A stretch of 64,000 nt of DNA from the NCBI RefSeq assembly GCF_000617845.2, contig NZ_DF820425.1, positions 193,690 to 257,689 of the forward strand, in the 5' to 3' direction. Below are positions 34,049 through 43,135 of the stretch, in pieces. Below the pieces are notes generated by a model that did no database searches, was not told where the DNA came from, and saw nothing but the letters and a program-made list of their open reading frames with translations. Every line of letters begins with the position of its first letter. Within the stretch, counting starts at the first letter, position 1. Source of the stretch: Bradyrhizobium sp. DOA9. GTDB taxonomy: Bacteria; Pseudomonadota; Alphaproteobacteria; Rhizobiales; Xanthobacteraceae. A program made the position numbers and the translations under genes.

Positions 34049-35779
34049 ATGGCCCTTGCTCCCAGACAGATGTCCGTCGTCGGCGCCACCGGGGTGCGGC
34101 AGGTGCGGCTCGTCTGCGGCATCATCCTGTTCTGCTTTGTCGTCAGTCATTTCCTCAACCATGCGCTCGGCAACATCTCGGTCGACGCCATGGAGACCGG
34201 GGTCTACTACCACACGCTGTTCTGGCAGTTCCTCCCGGTCGCGATCGTGTTCTACACGGCCGCACTCATCCATATGGGGCTCGGCCTCTACGCGCTGTAT
34301 CAGCGCCGCCAGTTCCGCTGGCGGACGATCGAGCCGCTCCAGCTCGTGCTCGGCTTGAGCATCCCCGTCCTCGTCATGGGCCACGTCATCGGCGTGCGGC
34401 TTGCACAGACGCTGTACGGACACGAGAAGCTCTATCCGCAGGAGCTCTATCTGTTCTTCGTCGCGGCGCCGGGCCTGCTCTGGCAGATGACGATCCTGCT
34501 TCTCATTGCCTGGGTGCACGGCTGCATCGGCGTCTATTTCTGGCTTCGGCTGAAGCCATTCTTCCCGCGCGCGGCGCCCTATCTGCTCGCGGCAGCGGTG
34601 CTGATCCCGGCACTCTCGCTGCTCGGCATCTACCAGGGCGGCCGCAGCGTCGCCGCCGACAGTGACGATGGCGAATGGCGCAAGCAGCATCTCAGCCGCC
34701 GCCAGGTCGGCACGGTCGCGGAAGGCGACACGCTCGAGCGCATCGCGAGCGGTCTCACCATCGGCTATTTCGGACTGCTCGGACTGGTGCTGGCGGCGCG
34801 CGGCGTGCGCGCCCTGCGCGAACGGCGCGGCGGCATGATCGCGCTGTCCTACGGCAACGGCAAGACGGTACGGGTTCCCAAGGGCCTGTCCGTGCTGGAA
34901 GCGAGCCTGCGTCACAACGTGCCGCATGCCAGCGTCTGCGGCGGCCGCGCCCGCTGCTCGACCTGCCGTATCCGCATCATCGGCGATCATGATACCCTGC
35001 CCACTCCGTCGCAGCGCGAGGCCTTCGTACTTACCCGCGTCGGTACCGCCGATCCCTCGATCCGGCTGGCTTGTCAGCTGCGCCCGACGTCAGATCTCTC
35101 CTTCTTCCAGCTCTTCGCGCCCCACACCCATGCGACGGGCGGCGAAGCCTCGACATCCGCAAGCATCGGCCAGGAGCGCTATCTCGTCAGCCTGTTCGTG
35201 GACATGCGCGGCTCGACGCAGCTGGCCGAGAAGCGCCTGCCGTTCGACACGGTCTTCATCGTCAACCGCTTCCTCGGCGCGGTGTCGCAGGCCGTGATCG
35301 AGAACGGCGGCCAACCGAACCAGTTCGTCGGCGACGGCATGCTGGCGCTGTTCGGGCTCGCGGCCGACCCGCAAACCGCGTGCCGGCAGGCGCTGAAGGC
35401 CGCAGCCGGAATCGCCATGCATATCGACGCGCTCAACGATCTCCTGAGCCACGATCTGCGCCAGCCGATCCGCTTCGGCATTGGCATCCACGGCGGCGAG
35501 GTCATCATCGGCGACATCGGCTACCGCGATCACATCGTCTTCACCGCGCTCGGCGATGCCGTCAACGTCGCCGCCCGCCTGCAGGACATGACCAAGACGC
35601 TGGCCTGCGAGACCATCGTCTCGGAAGAAGTTCGCCGCACCGCTGATATTGCCGAGGACGCCCTGCCGCAGCAGGAGGTCGCCATCCGCGGCCGCGACGA
35701 GCCGCTCGCGGTGCGCGTGGTGGCGAATGCGAGGGAGCTGGCGGGGCTGGTCGATCGCAGCGAGCGGGTGGCGGCGTGA
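34049..35779 (+). CDS. cyaC: Membrane redox-type adenylate cyclase (CyaC-like): haem-b-like anchor, [2Fe-2S] domain, class III cyclase
   Basis: 576 residues. Residues 20-255 form a multi-helix membrane anchor with histidines at 34, 38, 75, 112 and 157, placed as in the dihaem b anchor of succinate dehydrogenase/fumarate reductase. Residues 262-350 carry a ferredoxin-like domain with C297-x5-C303-x2-C306-x35-C342, suitable for a [2Fe-2S] cluster. Residues 375-560 are a class III nucleotide cyclase with metal aspartates D385 (FVDMRGST) and D429 (FVGDG). This architecture resembles CyaC of Sinorhizobium meliloti, described as a quinone-responsive adenylate cyclase. The output would be cAMP controlled by the redox state of the membrane. 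Symbol given by analogy. Confidence 0.85.
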   Translation: MALAPRQMSVVGATGVRQVRLVCGIILFCFVVSHFLNHALGNISVDAMETGVYYHTLFWQFLPVAIVFYTAALIHMGLGLYALYQRRQFRWRTIEPLQLVLGLSIPVLVMGHVIGVRLAQTLYGHEKLYPQELYLFFVAAPGLLWQMTILLLIAWVHGCIGVYFWLRLKPFFPRAAPYLLAAAVLIPALSLLGIYQGGRSVAADSDDGEWRKQHLSRRQVGTVAEGDTLERIASGLTIGYFGLLGLVLAARGVRALRERRGGMIALSYGNGKTVRVPKGLSVLEASLRHNVPHASVCGGRARCSTCRIRIIGDHDTLPTPSQREAFVLTRVGTADPSIRLACQLRPTSDLSFFQLFAPHTHATGGEASTSASIGQERYLVSLFVDMRGSTQLAEKRLPFDTVFIVNRFLGAVSQAVIENGGQPNQFVGDGMLALFGLAADPQTACRQALKAAAGIAMHIDALNDLLSHDLRQPIRFGIGIHGGEVIIGDIGYRDHIVFTALGDAVNVAARLQDMTKTLACETIVSEEVRRTADIAEDALPQQEVAIRGRDEPLAVRVVANARELAGLVDRSERVAA

Positions 35780-35804
35780 GGAGCGAGCGGCAAGCTCGAT
35801 GCGC

Positions 35805-35941
35805 TCCCTCCCCCGCTTGCGGGGGAGGGCTGGGGAGAGGGTGTCTCCGCAACGGGACACTCCCCTAGAGGAGAGAGCCCTCACCCGGCGCACAGGACGA
35901 TGCTTCGCATCGCCCGGACGCGCCGACCTCTCCCGCAAGCG
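35805..35941. repeat. Palindromic repeat, interrupted by the IS element (left part)
   Basis: CCCTCCCCCGCTTGCGGGGG opens a long repeat of nested palindromes (GTGTCTC.. and ..GGGACAC) that ends CGACCTCTCCCGCAAGCG at 35941. Its closing arm GGAGAGGTG resumes at 37151, on the far side of the insertion sequence. Confidence 0.75.
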
Positions 35942-37142
35942 AGAGCTTTGCGTAATGAGTTGTGCTGGAGTGAAGTTCGATATGGGGCTTTTTTTGAACG
36001 GCCTCGCGTAGCCCCAGAGGGGTGGGGCGTCTGTTTTTCGTGGCCGCGGGGTAGCGGCGGGTGGTGGTCACGCTGCGGCTCCTATCGGGCACAGCACCGC
36101 CCATCGTTTGAGGTTCATGGCGAGGCAGATCAGGCGCAGATGCGTCTGATTGCGCGCCAAACCCAGATAGCGAGCGCGCGCCCAGCGGTAGCTGCCCTTG
36201 AGGCGCGCGAAGACCTGCTCGACCGGTGCGCGGCGCTTTCCCACGGCATTGTTGAAGCGCTTCTGCCGCTCGGTGAGCGGATGATGCTTGTTCGGCCGGA
36301 ACATCAGCCTCGGCTTGATTCCTCGCGCGGCGAGCCCGCTGCGGCGCTCGTGCTTGTCATAGGCTTGGTCGGCATAGACCGCCTTCTCATCACCACAGAC
36401 CAACTCGTCGGCGGGCACCGTGTCGTTGACCGCAGCGTCGGTCAGCTTGCTGCGGCGGACGATGGCCGAACTCTGATCCATGCCGATATGGGCTTTGTAG
36501 CCGAAGTACCGCTTGCCGCCCTTCTTGGTCCAGCGTGCATCTGGATCGCGCTTGCTGTTGACCAGCTTGCTCGGTTCACGGCCGTCCGGGCCGGGCGGCT
36601 GCGGGTCCTCTGGCGGCTTCGGCGGCTTTACTGCTGCCGAGATCAGGCTCGCATCGATCAATGTGCCCCGGCGCAGCACCAGCCCGCGTGCGTCGATCTG
36701 ATGCAGGATCTCGGCGAACAGCTTCTCGTCCAGACCGGCTCGCTGCAAAGCCTCGCGGAATCGCCAGATCGTCGTGTGATCAGGCGTCTCGTCGCTCAGC
36801 ACAAAGCCGCAGAAGGCGCGGAACGAGGCCCGGTCGTCGAGCGCTTCCTCCAGCGCCGGATCGGAAAGCCCATACCATTGCTGCAGCAGCAGCGCCTTGA
36901 ACAGCACCAGTCGCGGATAGGGCGGAGGGCCGCGCTCCGGCTCCGGAAGACCATTCAGCACTCTCTCCACTGCCGCCCAGTCGACCAGTTCGCCAATCCG
37001 CTTCAGCACCGGGCTACCCTTCCCTCGCCGCGATACCAGCGCGTCCGCGAAGCTCGGTTGCCCAACCTCTCGATATGCCATCCGAATCCGCCTCCACCAC
37101 AGGCCCTAGAGAATCGCAAATCCTCCTCTTGTGCAAAGCTCT
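35942..37142 (-). mobile_element. IS5-family insertion sequence, about 1.2 kb
   Basis: Both ends carry AGAGCTTTGC reading inward (35942-35951, and its complement at 37133-37142), followed by partly matching bases. Flanking the ends is the 8-base direct repeat CGCAAGCG (35934-35941 and 37143-37150), a candidate target duplication. It contains a single intact transposase gene on the minus strand. The insertion lies in the loop of a genomic palindrome, so the apparent terminal repeats extend into the target and the exact ends are uncertain by a few bases. Confidence 0.75.
36068..37081 (-). CDS. IS5-family DDE transposase
   Basis: 337 residues, uninterrupted. An N-terminal DUF772-like region (PPPYPRLVLFKALLLQQWYGLSDPALEEAL) is followed by DETPDHTTIWRFR and the DDE catalytic triad: D143 in LIDASLI, D238 in VYADQAYD and E288 in VEQVFARLKG. 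It also has the GYKAHIGMD segment typical of the IS5 group. It cuts and joins DNA at the element's ends. The protein seems complete, and together with well-preserved ends this suggests a fairly recent insertion. Confidence 0.93.
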   Translation of the reverse strand: MAYREVGQPSFADALVSRRGKGSPVLKRIGELVDWAAVERVLNGLPEPERGPPPYPRLVLFKALLLQQWYGLSDPALEEALDDRASFRAFCGFVLSDETPDHTTIWRFREALQRAGLDEKLFAEILHQIDARGLVLRRGTLIDASLISAAVKPPKPPEDPQPPGPDGREPSKLVNSKRDPDARWTKKGGKRYFGYKAHIGMDQSSAIVRRSKLTDAAVNDTVPADELVCGDEKAVYADQAYDKHERRSGLAARGIKPRLMFRPNKHHPLTERQKRFNNAVGKRRAPVEQVFARLKGSYRWARARYLGLARNQTHLRLICLAMNLKRWAVLCPIGAAA

Positions 37143-37345
37143 CGCAAGCGGGAGAGGTGTGGCACACCGCCGTCGCCGCCGCAGCTCGCCTCATCTCATT
37201 ACAGACGCAACACCGGCCTGCTGCAGCGCAGCGGCATGGGCTTGCTGCGAAAGCACGAATTGACTTCATCCAAATCGTTGCGACAGATGAGCGCAGGCTA
37301 CGGTGATGACCGCGGCCGGAAGAAAAGCTCCGGGAGGAGACGAGA

Positions 37346-38544
37346 ATGTTCGATCGACGCGATCTGCTCAAGGGAGCGGCCTCGCCGCGCTGGCGGCAGG
37401 ATTGGGCGCCACCAAGGCGCTGGCCCTCGACACCGTGACCCTGCCCTTCGCCAACGGCGAACGGCCGCTGGTTAAGTATCCGCAGAAGCGGCCGATGATC
37501 GGGCTTACCAGCCGGCCGCCGCAACTCGAGACGCCGTTTGCGGTGTTCAACGACGGCCCGATCACGCCGAACAACGCATTCTTCGTGCGCTATCACCTCT
37601 CCGACCTGCCCTACGATCTCGACCCCGACAAGTTCACGCTGGAAGTCAAGGGCAAGGTCGACAAGCCCCTGAAATTGTCGCTGAAAGACATCAGGAAGCT
37701 AAAGGCGACGGAGATCGTCGCCGTCAACCAGTGCTCCGGCAACAGCCGCGGCTTCTTCGAGCCGCGCGTTGCCGGCGGCCAACTCGCCAATGGCGCGATG
37801 GGCTGCGCGCGCTGGCGCGGCGTGCCGCTGAAGGCGGTGCTGGAGATGGCCGGCGTGCAAAGCGGCGCCAGGCAGGTCACCTTCAACGGCATGGACGGAC
37901 CGGTCAACGACAAGACGCCGGATTTCATCAAGGCGCTCGATCTCGATCACGCCAGCGACGGCGAGGTGATGCTGGCCTATGGCATGAACGGCGAGGACCT
38001 GCCGTTCCTCAACGGTTTCCCGCTACGCCTGATCGTGCCCGGCTATTACGGCACCTACTGGGTCAAGCACCTCAACGAGATCAACGTCATCGACAACGTC
38101 TATGACGGCTTCTGGATGAAATCGGCCTATCGCATCCCCGACACGCCGAACAACGCAGTCGAGCCGGGCACCGCGCCGAAGGCGACGATCCCGATCAATC
38201 GCTTCACCATCCGCTCCTTCATCACCAGCGTTCCCGATGGCGCCAGGCTGAAGGCGGGCGCCGTGACCCTGCGCGGCATCGCTTTCGATGGCGGCAAGGG
38301 CATCAAGCAGGTCGAGGTCTCCACCGACGGCGGCAAGACCTGGGTCGGCGCCAAGCTCGGCAAGGATCTCGGCAAGTACGCCTTCCGCGAATGGAAGCTG
38401 CCGGTGAAGCTCGCATCCGGCAGCGTTGAGCTCAAGGTCCGCGCCATTGGCAACGGCGGTGAGACCCAGCCGGACACCCCGCGCTGGAACCCGGCGGGCT
38501 ATTTGCGCAACGTCGTCGAAACCGTCCGCGTCAGCGTGGCCTGA
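37346..38544 (+). CDS. sorA: SorA-like sulfite dehydrogenase molybdopterin subunit, frameshifted in the Tat signal
   Basis: The natural start is the ATG at 37346, with GGGAGGAG seven bases upstream, reading MFDRRDLLKGAA, the beginning of a twin-arginine signal. The rest of the signal (GLAALAAGLGATKALA) and the whole enzyme lie one frame away (the frame is also open from a GTG at 37303), so about one base appears missing near 37376-37384. The mature part is intact: the Mo-ligand cysteine in VNQCSGNSRGFFEP, GCARWRGVPL, and the C-terminal dimerisation domain with VSTDGGKTW. The family oxidises sulfite to sulfate in the periplasm and passes electrons to cytochrome c. As drawn the protein would not be exported, so it is non-functional unless the frameshift is a sequence error. 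Confidence 0.8.
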
Positions 38545-38556
38545 AGGAGACCGATC

Positions 38557-38865
38557 ATGCAGCGCATTGTTCTCCTCGCCATGACGCTCGCCGTCGCCGC
38601 ATTGATGGGCTCGTCACTTGCAGCGCCGGTCAATTACAAGACCCCCGACGAGGTCGCAGCCTTCAAGCCCGGTCCCAATCTCGAGGTGGTGCAGGGCAAT
38701 TGCGGCGCCTGCCATTCGTCCGATTACGTCGCCACGCAGCCGCCGATGAAGGACAAGAGGGCCTTCTGGCAGGCCGAGGTGACCAAGATGATCAAGGTCT
38801 ATGGCGCACCGATCGACGATGCCGATATCGGCAAGATCGTCGATTATCTGGCTGCGACGTACTGA
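38557..38865 (+). CDS. sorB: SorB-like monohaem cytochrome c
   Basis: 102 residues. A Sec signal (1-23, ending SSLAAPVNY) is followed by the haem site CGACH, and a later M in TKMIKVYG could serve as axial ligand. SorB accepts electrons from the molybdenum subunit SorA and passes them to the respiratory chain. It starts 12 bases after sorA with GAAGGAG upstream, so the two are one operon. Size and order match the SorAB sulfite dehydrogenases. This gene is intact although its partner carries a frameshift. Confidence 0.88.
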   Translation: MQRIVLLAMTLAVAALMGSSLAAPVNYKTPDEVAAFKPGPNLEVVQGNCGACHSSDYVATQPPMKDKRAFWQAEVTKMIKVYGAPIDDADIGKIVDYLAATY

Positions 38866-39074
38866 CGGACGCCCGGCACGCGTGCCGGCCATTTGACCGC
38901 GAAACGGGCAAAAGCGGCAGAAACGCCGCGAAGTTGAGCGGAATTCGGCAAAATGGCGATGTGGTTTGAGCTACCAAGCCTGCCACATTCCGCGTATCCT
39001 GTTAGGACCGAACCGGCCGGTTGGCGGGGACTGGCGGTTCGAGATCTCGGAGGAAGACCCGCGGAGAAGTCGTG

Positions 39075-39275
39075 ATGGCTAAAGGTACGGTCAAGTGGTT
39101 CAACCCGACGAAGGGTTATGGATTTATCCAGCCTGCGTCGGGTGGCAAGGATGTGTTCGTGCATATCTCGGCAGTGCAGAAGGCCGGTTTGTCCACGCTC
39201 AACGAGGGACAGACGGTGGAATACGAAGAGATCGCAAACCGGGGCAAGACCTCCGCGGAGAACCTCAAAGTATAA
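39075..39275 (+). CDS. cspA: Cold shock protein (CspA family)
   Basis: 66 residues from the ATG at 39075. It is a single cold-shock domain with RNP1 KGYGFIQP and RNP2 VFVHISAV. CspA-type proteins are small RNA chaperones that melt mRNA structure; not all members are cold-induced. A leader of roughly 75 bases precedes the start, with GGAG motifs in GGAGGAAG and GCGGAGAAG. A stem-loop lies 22 bases after the stop. The gene stands alone between the sulfite dehydrogenase genes and the Lrp regulator. Confidence 0.95.
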   Translation: MAKGTVKWFNPTKGYGFIQPASGGKDVFVHISAVQKAGLSTLNEGQTVEYEEIANRGKTSAENLKV

Positions 39276-39296
39276 GCCCGCGCCAGCCTTTGCTGC

Positions 39297-39316
39297 CTCC
39301 CGGATTTGTCCGGGAG
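39297..39316 (+). terminator. Stem-loop after cspA
   Basis: CTCCCGGA-TTTG-TCCGGGAG is a perfect 8-base stem with a 4-base loop, followed by CGGGCCAATAAATTTT. The T-rich tract comes late, so this is a probable but not classic intrinsic terminator. Confidence 0.6.
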
Positions 39317-39445
39317 CGGGCCAATAAATTTTAAGAAGACGGCCGGTGCATTCGACGACAGGCGTTGCGATTGCACGAGGATAGCTATTTTTCCTGCGAA
39401 GACCGCTTATCGAACCACAGCAATGACAATCGCGACTGCACTTCG

Positions 39446-39907
39446 CTAACCCACCGGCAGCGGTGCGTCGCGCTTGATCTCCTCCATCACCGCATAGGTC
39501 CGCGTCTCGCGCACGCCCGGCATCGACAGCAGGGTCTCGCCGAGAAAGCGTCGATAGGCGGTCATGTCGGCCAGCCGCGCCTTCACGAGATAGTCGAAGC
39601 CGCCGGCAACCATGTGACACTCCAGCACTTCAGGGGCGAGCTTCACGGCCCGCGCGAACCGCTCGAAATTGTCCGGCGTGGTCTTGTCCAGCAGCACCTC
39701 GACGAACACCAGGAGCCCAAGGCCGAGCCGGTGCGGATTGAGCCGCGCGCCATAGCCTTCGACAAAGCCCTCGCGCTGCAGGCGCTTCAGCCGCTCGCCG
39801 ATCGAGGTCGGCGACAGCCCGATGCGCTCGGCGAGCTCGACATTGGCGATGCGCCCGTCCTCCTGCAAAATCGAGAGGATTTTCCGGTCGGTTCGGTCCA
39901 GTTCCAT
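39446..39907 (-). CDS. putR: Lrp/AsnC-family regulator, probable PutR
   Basis: 153 residues. The N-terminal HTH (1-60) is MELDRTDRKILSILQEDGRI...ELAERIGLSPTSIGERLKRL, and the C-terminal RAM effector domain (about 70-145) ends in ETRTYAVMEEIKR. It is divergent from putA with a 114-base gap, the arrangement I know for PutR of Agrobacterium and Bradyrhizobium, which activates putA in the presence of proline. The effector pocket is not identifiable by eye. Regulation of putA by this gene is inferred from position. Confidence 0.85.
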   Translation of the reverse strand: MELDRTDRKILSILQEDGRIANVELAERIGLSPTSIGERLKRLQREGFVEGYGARLNPHRLGLGLLVFVEVLLDKTTPDNFERFARAVKLAPEVLECHMVAGGFDYLVKARLADMTAYRRFLGETLLSMPGVRETRTYAVMEEIKRDAPLPVG

Positions 39908-40021
39908 AATTTATCAGGCCAAGCTGCTTCCTGCCTTCATTTTCTAAGGCAAATTAGCTAGATTGTCTATCGAACTGCGGTCACGCGGGCCTTATCCTGG
40001 ATTCCAGCCACAGGACACGCC

Positions 40022-43021
40022 ATGCCGAACATCCCGCCGCCCTTCTCCGCGCCTTCCGCCCCCGATGATTCCGAGATCGCCGCAAGGCTTCTGAAGGCCT
40101 CGCATCTCGTCCCGGCGCAGGAGGCGCGGATCGACCGCACCGCGACGCGGCTGATCGAGGCCATCCGCAAGCGCGACGACCGGCTGGGTGGGGTCGAGGA
40201 CATGCTGCGGGAGTTCGCGCTGTCGACCAAGGAGGGACTGGCGCTGATGGTGCTGGCGGAAGCGCTGCTGCGCGTGCCCGATGCACGCACCGCCGACCAG
40301 TTCATCGAGGACAAGCTTGGCGAGGGCGATTTCATCCATCACGAGACCAAGTCCACGGCGTTCCTGGTCAACGCCTCGGCCTGGGCACTCGGCCTGTCGG
40401 CCCGGGTGATCCAGCCGGGCGAGACGCCCGACGGCACCATCGGTCGGCTGGTGAAGCGGCTCGGCGCACCGGCGGTGCGCACCGCGACGCGCCAGGCGAT
40501 GCGGCTGATGGGCAATCATTTCGTGCTGGGTGAGACCATCGAGCAGGCGCTGGAGCGGGCCCGGCCGCGCTCCGGCCAGAAGCCGCGCTATTCCTTCGAC
40601 ATGCTCGGCGAAGGCGCGCGCACGGCCGCCGACGCCAAGCGCTATTTCGACGCCTATGCCAGCGCGATCGAGACGATCGGCAAGGCGGCGGGCAACCATC
40701 CCCTGCCCGACCGGCCCGGCATCTCCGTCAAGCTCTCGGCGCTGCATCCGCGCTTCGAGGCGATCAGCCGCACGCGCGTAATGCAAGAGCTGGTGCCGCT
40801 GCTGCTGAACCTCGCGCAGCGCGCCAAGACCTACGACCTGAACTTCACCGTGGATGCCGAGGAGGCCGACCGCCTGGAGCTGTCGCTCGACGTCATCGCG
40901 GCAACGCTCGCCGATCCCTCGCTTTCCGGATGGGACGGCTTTGGGCTCGCGATCCAGGCCTATCAGAAGCGCGCCAGCGCCGTGATCGACTATGTCGATG
41001 CGCTGGCTCGCGCGCATGACCGCAAGCTGATGGTGCGGCTGGTCAAGGGTGCCTATTGGGACACCGAGATCAAGCGCGCGCAGGAGCGCGGGCTGGGCGG
41101 CTATCCCGTGTTCACGCGCAAGGCCATGACCGATCTGAACTTCGTCGCCTGCGCGACGAAGCTTCTCGCCTTGCGGCCGCGCATCTTCCCGCAATTCGCC
41201 ACCCACAACGCGCTGACGGTCGCGACCGTGCTGGAACTCGCAGCTGATGGCGGCGGCTTCGAGTTCCAGCGCCTGCACGGCATGGGCGAAGCGCTCTACG
41301 AGCAACTGGCAAAAGATCATCCCGACATCGCCTACCGCACCTATGCGCCGGTTGGCAGCCATCGCGATCTGCTCGCCTATCTGGTGCGGCGGCTGCTCGA
41401 GAACGGCGCGAATTCGTCGTTCGTGGCGCAGGCGGCCGATTATCGCGTGCCTGTCACGGCGCTGCTGCAGCGCCCCGCGGATGCCATCGGCCGGCCGCAA
41501 CAGGCGCCTCATGCCAAAATTCCGTTGCCGGCCGATCTGTTCGCGCCGGAGCGGCGCAATTCGCGCGGCGTCGAATTCGGTGAGCGGGCCGCACTGGATC
41601 AGCTGCTGGCCGACGTCAGGGGCGAGGCGGCCGAACTCAAGCCTGTCGCTGGCGCAACACCGGATCAGGCCAACGCGGCGGTGACGGCTGCGCGCGCCGG
41701 CTTTGCCGGCTGGAGCCGCACGCCTGCAGGCACACGCGCGGCGGCGCTGGAGCAGGCCGCGCATCTCCTGGAAAGCCGCGGCGCCCGTTTCATCGCGCTG
41801 CTGCAAGCCGAGGGCGGCAAGACGCTCGACGACGCTCTGTCCGAGCTGCGCGAGGCCGCCGATTTCTGCCGTTACTACGCCGCGCAGGGCCGCAAGCTGT
41901 TCGGCGTCGATGCGACCATGCCGGGCCCGACCGGCGAGAGCAATGTGCTTAGCCTGCGCGGCCGCGGCGTGTTCGTCGCGATCTCGCCGTGGAATTTTCC
42001 GCTCGCGATCTTCCTGGGCCAGGTGACCGCGGCGCTGATGGCCGGCAACAGCGTGGTTGCAAAGCCTGCCGAGCAGACCCCGCGCATCGCGCGCGAGGCC
42101 GTCGCGCTGCTGCACGAGGCCGGCATCCCCACAAGCGCGCTGCATCTCGTCACCGGCGACGGCCGCATCGGCGCCGTGCTGACCGCGCATCCTGATGTCG
42201 CGGGCGTCGTCTTCACCGGCTCGACCGAGGTGGCACGAGCGATCAACCGGACGCTGGCTGCCAAGGAGGGGCCGATCGTGCCGCTGATCGCGGAGACCGG
42301 CGGCATCAATGCCATGATCGCGGATGCGACCGCGCTGCCCGAGCAAGTCGCCGACGATGTCGTGACTTCCGCGTTCCGCTCCGCAGGCCAGCGCTGCTCG
42401 GCGCTGCGGCTTTTGTTCGTGCAGGAGGATATCGCCGACCGCATGATCGAGATGATCGCGGGCGCCGCGCGCGAACTCAGGATCGGAGATCCCGCAGATG
42501 TTGCGACCCATGTCGGTCCAGTGATCGACATGGAGGCCAAGCAGCGCCTCGATGCGCATATTGCACGGATGAAGCGCGAGGCGCGGCTGCACTTTGCAGG
42601 CGCCGCGCCGGATGGCAGCTTCGTCGCGCCGCATATCTTCGAGCTCAAGGAGGCCGGTCAGCTCACCGAGGAGGTGTTCGGCCCGATCCTGCATGTCGTG
42701 CGCTATCGCGCGGAGAACCTCGAACGTGTGTTGCAATCGATCGCGCGCACCGGCTACGGGCTCACGCTCGGCATCCATTCGCGTATCGACGACACCATCG
42801 AGGCGATCATCGACCGGGTCCAGGTCGGCAACATCTACGTGAATCGGAACATGATCGGCGCCGTGGTCGGCGTGCAGCCGTTCGGCGGCAGCGGCCTGTC
42901 CGGAACCGGCCCCAAGGCCGGCGGCCCGCACTACCTCGCGCGCTTTGCCACCGAGCAGACCGTGACGATCAACACCGCGGCCGCCGGCGGCAACGCCGCA
43001 TTGCTTGCGGGGGAGGAGTGA
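40022..43021 (+). CDS. putA: Bifunctional proline dehydrogenase / P5C dehydrogenase
   Basis: 999 residues, the same length as the crystallised B. japonicum PutA and, from memory, nearly identical to it. It lacks the N-terminal ribbon-helix-helix DNA-binding domain of E. coli PutA, so it is a minimalist catalytic form. The FAD-dependent proline dehydrogenase barrel covers roughly residues 30-450 (FTVDAEEADRLELS, VKGAYWDTEI). The aldehyde dehydrogenase domain covers 500-980, with catalytic cysteine in SAGQRCSALR near residue 790 and the VFTGSTEVAR glycine loop. It channels P5C between sites and converts proline to glutamate, feeding electrons to quinone. The start at 40022 follows the divergent Lrp gene; proline induction through that regulator is expected. 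Confidence 0.97.
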   Translation: MPNIPPPFSAPSAPDDSEIAARLLKASHLVPAQEARIDRTATRLIEAIRKRDDRLGGVEDMLREFALSTKEGLALMVLAEALLRVPDARTADQFIEDKLGEGDFIHHETKSTAFLVNASAWALGLSARVIQPGETPDGTIGRLVKRLGAPAVRTATRQAMRLMGNHFVLGETIEQALERARPRSGQKPRYSFDMLGEGARTAADAKRYFDAYASAIETIGKAAGNHPLPDRPGISVKLSALHPRFEAISRTRVMQELVPLLLNLAQRAKTYDLNFTVDAEEADRLELSLDVIAATLADPSLSGWDGFGLAIQAYQKRASAVIDYVDALARAHDRKLMVRLVKGAYWDTEIKRAQERGLGGYPVFTRKAMTDLNFVACATKLLALRPRIFPQFATHNALTVATVLELAADGGGFEFQRLHGMGEALYEQLAKDHPDIAYRTYAPVGSHRDLLAYLVRRLLENGANSSFVAQAADYRVPVTALLQRPADAIGRPQQAPHAKIPLPADLFAPERRNSRGVEFGERAALDQLLADVRGEAAELKPVAGATPDQANAAVTAARAGFAGWSRTPAGTRAAALEQAAHLLESRGARFIALLQAEGGKTLDDALSELREAADFCRYYAAQGRKLFGVDATMPGPTGESNVLSLRGRGVFVAISPWNFPLAIFLGQVTAALMAGNSVVAKPAEQTPRIAREAVALLHEAGIPTSALHLVTGDGRIGAVLTAHPDVAGVVFTGSTEVARAINRTLAAKEGPIVPLIAETGGINAMIADATALPEQVADDVVTSAFRSAGQRCSALRLLFVQEDIADRMIEMIAGAARELRIGDPADVATHVGPVIDMEAKQRLDAHIARMKREARLHFAGAAPDGSFVAPHIFELKEAGQLTEEVFGPILHVVRYRAENLERVLQSIARTGYGLTLGIHSRIDDTIEAIIDRVQVGNIYVNRNMIGAVVGVQPFGGSGLSGTGPKAGGPHYLARFATEQTVTINTAAAGGNAALLAGEE

Positions 43022-43135
43022 GGCCCTGCGCCAGGCGCCGTTGCATCCCGGCAAAACATCGGTCTAATGCTCCACGACCTGCCCGCGCCAATTCCAGCGC
43101 GCGGGAAACGACTGAAGCGAGGGAGCGACGCCGCG

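Noticed and set aside
36068..37081. Resistance or cargo gene inside the IS element
   Set aside because: Only the transposase fits; nothing else in the 1.2 kb is coding.
39992..43054. 1020-codon minus-strand frame opposite putA
   Set aside because: Antisense shadow caused by GC-rich codons; PutA is unambiguous.
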